Source: Emcibacter sp. (GTDB taxonomy: Bacteria; Pseudomonadota; Alphaproteobacteria; Sphingomonadales; Emcibacteraceae). From it: a stretch of DNA of 64,000 nucleotides. Below the pieces are notes generated by a model that saw only the letters and a program-made list of their open reading frames with translations, ran no database searches and had not been told where the DNA came from. The stretch is taken from NCBI GenBank assembly GCA_021774785.1, contig JAJFIQ010000028.1, positions 1 to 64,000 on the forward strand, in the 5' to 3' direction. Positions 61,635 to 64,000 of the stretch are shown here, piece after piece; position 1 is the first letter of the stretch; every line of letters begins with the position of its first letter. The position numbers were made by a program, and so were the translations under genes.

Positions 61635-62426
61635 TTAATCAAGGACAACAAAATGATTAAGCGGCCCCTTGCCATGGCCTATTTCGGGGGCCTGCAAGAT
61701 AGCATTATGGACATATTTATGGGCACGACCCACAGCATCCTTCAAGGCTATCCCCTGCCCTATACCCGTTGCAATTGCTGATGCCAGTGTGCAGCCAGTA
61801 CCATGAGTATTTTTTGTAGCAATCAACGGGCTAGAGAATTTATAGATATCATCCTTACAAACCAGAACATCGGTCAGGATATCGCCTGACAGATGGCCAC
61901 CCTTGACCAGAACGGCCGCAGCGCCCATAGCAATCAATTTTTCCCCCGCCCGCATCATATCCTTTATGGAATTAATATGCTCCATATTGGCTAGTTGAGC
62001 TGCTTCTGCCAAGTTAGGGGTGAGCAGGTCAGTCAAGGGAAGAATATCTGATATCAAAACCTCTATCCCACTTTTTTCCAACAGGCTATGGCCGCTGGTG
62101 GATTTGATGACAGGGTCAACAATCAGGGGTATGTCACTGTTATCAACAAATATCTGTGAAAGCTGTTTCAGCGTTTCTGCGGAAGCCATCATGCCAAGCT
62201 TTATAGCGTCAGGCGTGATGTCCTTCAGCACAGCCGTTACCTGATCTGCAACAATATTCGCTGCTATTGGATGCACGTCATAGACCTGGCGCGTATTCTG
62301 CACGGTAAGGGTGGTTATCGCCGCCATGGCATAACCACCAAGAGCAGATATCGTCTTTATATCGGCCTGAATACCAGCACCACCACTGGGGTCAGACCCG
62401 GCGATGGCAAGTATTTTTCCATTCAT
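61635..62426 (-). CDS. thiD: Hydroxymethylpyrimidine/phosphomethylpyrimidine kinase
   Basis: This 263-residue ribokinase-family enzyme phosphorylates HMP and HMP-P in thiamine synthesis. Family motifs are ILAIAGSDPSGGAGIQADIKTI at the start, PLIVDPVIKSTSGHSLL near 121-137 and GTGCTLASAIATGIGQG with the anion hole and catalytic Asp region near 210. It lies about 15 bases after glmM on the same strand and is likely co-transcribed. No TPP riboswitch is seen upstream; glmM precedes it directly. Confidence 0.97.
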   Translation of the reverse strand: MNGKILAIAGSDPSGGAGIQADIKTISALGGYAMAAITTLTVQNTRQVYDVHPIAANIVADQVTAVLKDITPDAIKLGMMASAETLKQLSQIFVDNSDIPLIVDPVIKSTSGHSLLEKSGIEVLISDILPLTDLLTPNLAEAAQLANMEHINSIKDMMRAGEKLIAMGAAAVLVKGGHLSGDILTDVLVCKDDIYKFSSPLIATKNTHGTGCTLASAIATGIGQGIALKDAVGRAHKYVHNAILQAPEIGHGKGPLNHFVVLD

Positions 62427-62441
62427 ATGTGAATATATGGC

Positions 62442-63791
62442 CTAGGCTGATAATTCTTCGACAGTGGCCACAATATCATCCACAACTGCGGTTATCAACT
62501 TGTCATCTTGACCTTCTGCCATCACCCTGATCAAGGGTTCAGTGCCCGATTTACGAATTACCACACGGCCGTTGCCATTCAGTCGGTTCTCGCCCTCCAG
62601 AATAGCTGCCTTAACACAATCCTTTTGCATAGGGTCAGTACCCTGTTCGTAGCGGACATTCTTCAGAAGTTGGGGGTATGGGGTAAACAAATTGCAAATT
62701 TCGCTAACCGGTTTTCCGCTTGTCACCAACACAGATAATATCTGCAATGCCGCAATCAGTCCGTCTCCCGTTGTGGCAAAATCGCTCAACACAATATGGC
62801 CGGATTGCTCGCCACCCAAATTCAGACCCTTTTCCCGCATGGCTTCAACCACATACCGGTCACCTACCTGTGTGCGGATCAGATCAAGCCCGATGGACTC
62901 CAGATATTTTTCAAGCCCAATATTGGACATGATCGTGGTAACCACGGCATTGCCGCTCAACATATCCTCTGACTTCATATATTTTGCCACGGTCGCCATG
63001 AGCTGATCACCATCAATGATCTTGCCTTTTTCATCACATACAATCAGCCGGTCTGCATCGCCATCCAGAGCGATACCGATGTCCGCATTATGAAGCACCA
63101 CATTCTCACAAATCAATTCCGGATAGGTTGAGCCACAGTTGTCATTAATATTGGTGCCGTTTGGACTGACACCAATAGCAACAACTTCAGCCCCCAGTTC
63201 CCACAGTACACTTGGCGCTGAACGATAGGATGCACCATTGGCACAATCCACCACAATTTTCAATCCATCCAGACGTTGGTTTTTCGGAAAAGTATTCTTG
63301 GCAAATTCCATATATCGACCTACAGCATTCTTAAGCCGCTGCGCCCGACCCAGCTTTGCAGATGGAACCAGATGGTCGGCATAACCATTATCCATGCGCC
63401 GCTCAATTTCCATTTCAATATCATCGGACAGTTTATAACCGTCCGGGCCAAATAATTTCAGACCATTATCATGAAAAGGATTATGCGATGCCGTAATCAT
63501 AACCCCAAGGTCCGCCCGAAGCGAACGGGTCAGCATGGCCACCGCCGGTGTTGGCATAGGACCAACCATAATCACATCCATACCCATGGAAATAAAACCG
63601 CTTGCCAGTGCCGGCTCCAGCATATAACCGGAAAGTCTTGTATCCTTTCCTATTACAACGCGGTGCTGATGATCGCCGCGTGTAAAATGCTTTGCTGCCG
63701 CCATACCCACACGCATGGCGACCTCTGCTGTCATGTTTCCCTCATTCGCAGTTCCACGAATGCCGTCCGTCCCAAAATATTTCCGTGTCAT
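62442..63791 (-). CDS. glmM: Phosphoglucosamine mutase
   Basis: This 449-residue enzyme interconverts glucosamine-6-phosphate and glucosamine-1-phosphate for peptidoglycan and lipopolysaccharide. The phosphoserine loop [11 protein letters not shown] has Ser102; the metal-binding DGDADR loop follows near 241, and a sugar-binding GGEQSGH near 325. A C-terminal phosphate-binding [15 protein letters not shown] is present. It lies behind folP, with thiD after it, the usual alphaproteobacterial neighbourhood. The 135 bases between folP and glmM hold no recognised element. Confidence 0.98.
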   Translation of the reverse strand: MTRKYFGTDGIRGTANEGNMTAEVAMRVGMAAAKHFTRGDHQHRVVIGKDTRLSGYMLEPALASGFISMGMDVIMVGPMPTPAVAMLTRSLRADLGVMITASHNPFHDNGLKLFGPDGYKLSDDIEMEIERRMDNGYADHLVPSAKLGRAQRLKNAVGRYMEFAKNTFPKNQRLDGLKIVVDCANGASYRSAPSVLWELGAEVVAIGVSPNGTNINDNCGSTYPELICENVVLHNADIGIALDGDADRLIVCDEKGKIIDGDQLMATVAKYMKSEDMLSGNAVVTTIMSNIGLEKYLESIGLDLIRTQVGDRYVVEAMREKGLNLGGEQSGHIVLSDFATTGDGLIAALQILSVLVTSGKPVSEICNLFTPYPQLLKNVRYEQGTDPMQKDCVKAAILEGENRLNGNGRVVIRKSGTEPLIRVMAEGQDDKLITAVVDDIVATVEELSA

Positions 63792-63926
63792 GAGTTTTGC
63801 TTTTATTATAATTTCAATTATTTATATTATTATCATTTAGTTCTTAATACATACTGAACAGAATTATAAAACACGTGAACTATGTTTGTAATATGACAAA
63901 AAGACTATATTTTAAAAACATATTAC

Positions 63927-64000
63927 TTAACCCAAGGAAATCCATACATCCCTTGCCTGTCGGCTTTCCACCACATCATGAACCCGTAATATCTGAATCC
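63927..64000 (-). CDS. folP: Dihydropteroate synthase, C-terminal end (partial)
   Basis: The last 24 residues before the stop at 63927 read IQILRVHDVVESRQARDVWI then SLG, the typical C-terminus of FolP with the RVHDV motif that binds the pterin-phosphate substrate. The gene continues beyond the window edge. FolP condenses 6-hydroxymethyldihydropterin diphosphate with p-aminobenzoate in folate synthesis. Its position upstream of glmM matches the common folP-glmM order. Confidence 0.85.
   Translation of the reverse strand, partial: IQILRVHDVVESRQARDVWISLG

Overview
The window looks like a chromosome segment of a marine-type, moderate-GC alphaproteobacterium. This is inferred from gene families (DUF4169, a PrkA/YeaH/SpoVR trio, an encapsulated-ferritin relic, the folP-glmM-thiD order) and not from a rRNA gene. 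Genes are dense, on both strands, mostly in short operons, and almost all are housekeeping or catabolic. A lifestyle based on peptides, aromatic compounds and fatty acids is suggested by six peptidases and aminopeptidases of different families, a lower phenylacetate pathway and a separate thiolase/acyl-CoA dehydrogenase pair.

Region 1-4300 is an accessory block. It opens with the end of an IS3-family insertion sequence. A small XRE regulator follows with a palindromic operator, then an unusual MNT/HEPN-like protein preceded by a tightly coupled 39-codon ORF, two small ORFs and a tyrosine recombinase lying against the 3' end of a tRNA-Pro(GGG) gene. This is the arrangement of a tRNA-targeted genomic island whose far end is outside the window. 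Region 4300-15000 holds uvrB, queC-queE, yaaA-tauE, a MATE pump and a GntP permease/TrpD2 pair. Between queE and the TauE gene an IS end is fused to a frameshifted relic of an encapsulated ferritin gene, and downstream of the MATE gene there is a frameshifted VOC/glyoxalase relic.

Region 15000-29300 holds prkA-yeaH-spoVR (a stress kinase module), a five-gene YceI/cytochrome b561 membrane operon, and paaN divergent from paaG-paaH-paaI-paaJ with a dyad at the promoter. Region 29300-36300 is a surface-polysaccharide cluster (two glycosyltransferases, methyltransferase, flippase, epimerase, Gfo/Idh oxidoreductase) with a conspicuously AT-rich core.

Region 36300-50700 contains two TetR regulators facing catabolic genes across palindromes, M24 and S9 peptidases, a PilZ protein, a thiolase and acyl-CoA dehydrogenase, a TolB-like/TPR protein, an acyltransferase, a large M1 aminopeptidase lipoprotein, and a PepSY-cytochrome b-membrane-LuxR trio. 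Region 50700-64000 has an aromatic amino acid decarboxylase; a tandem of CDP-alcohol phosphotransferase-like proteins, the first with a degenerate active site, followed by a chorismate mutase; an isoaspartyl peptidase; a TetR-map pair; an FG-GAP propeller/DUF6702/M1 peptidase operon; then thiD, glmM and the 3' end of folP.

The best candidates for something undescribed are the doubly degenerate MNT/HEPN protein with its overlapping micro-ORF on the tRNA-Pro island, the CDP-alcohol transferase pair with the active-site-degenerate fusion protein, and the redox trio with a membrane-tethered LuxR regulator. None of these can be proved to be a new system from the sequence alone.
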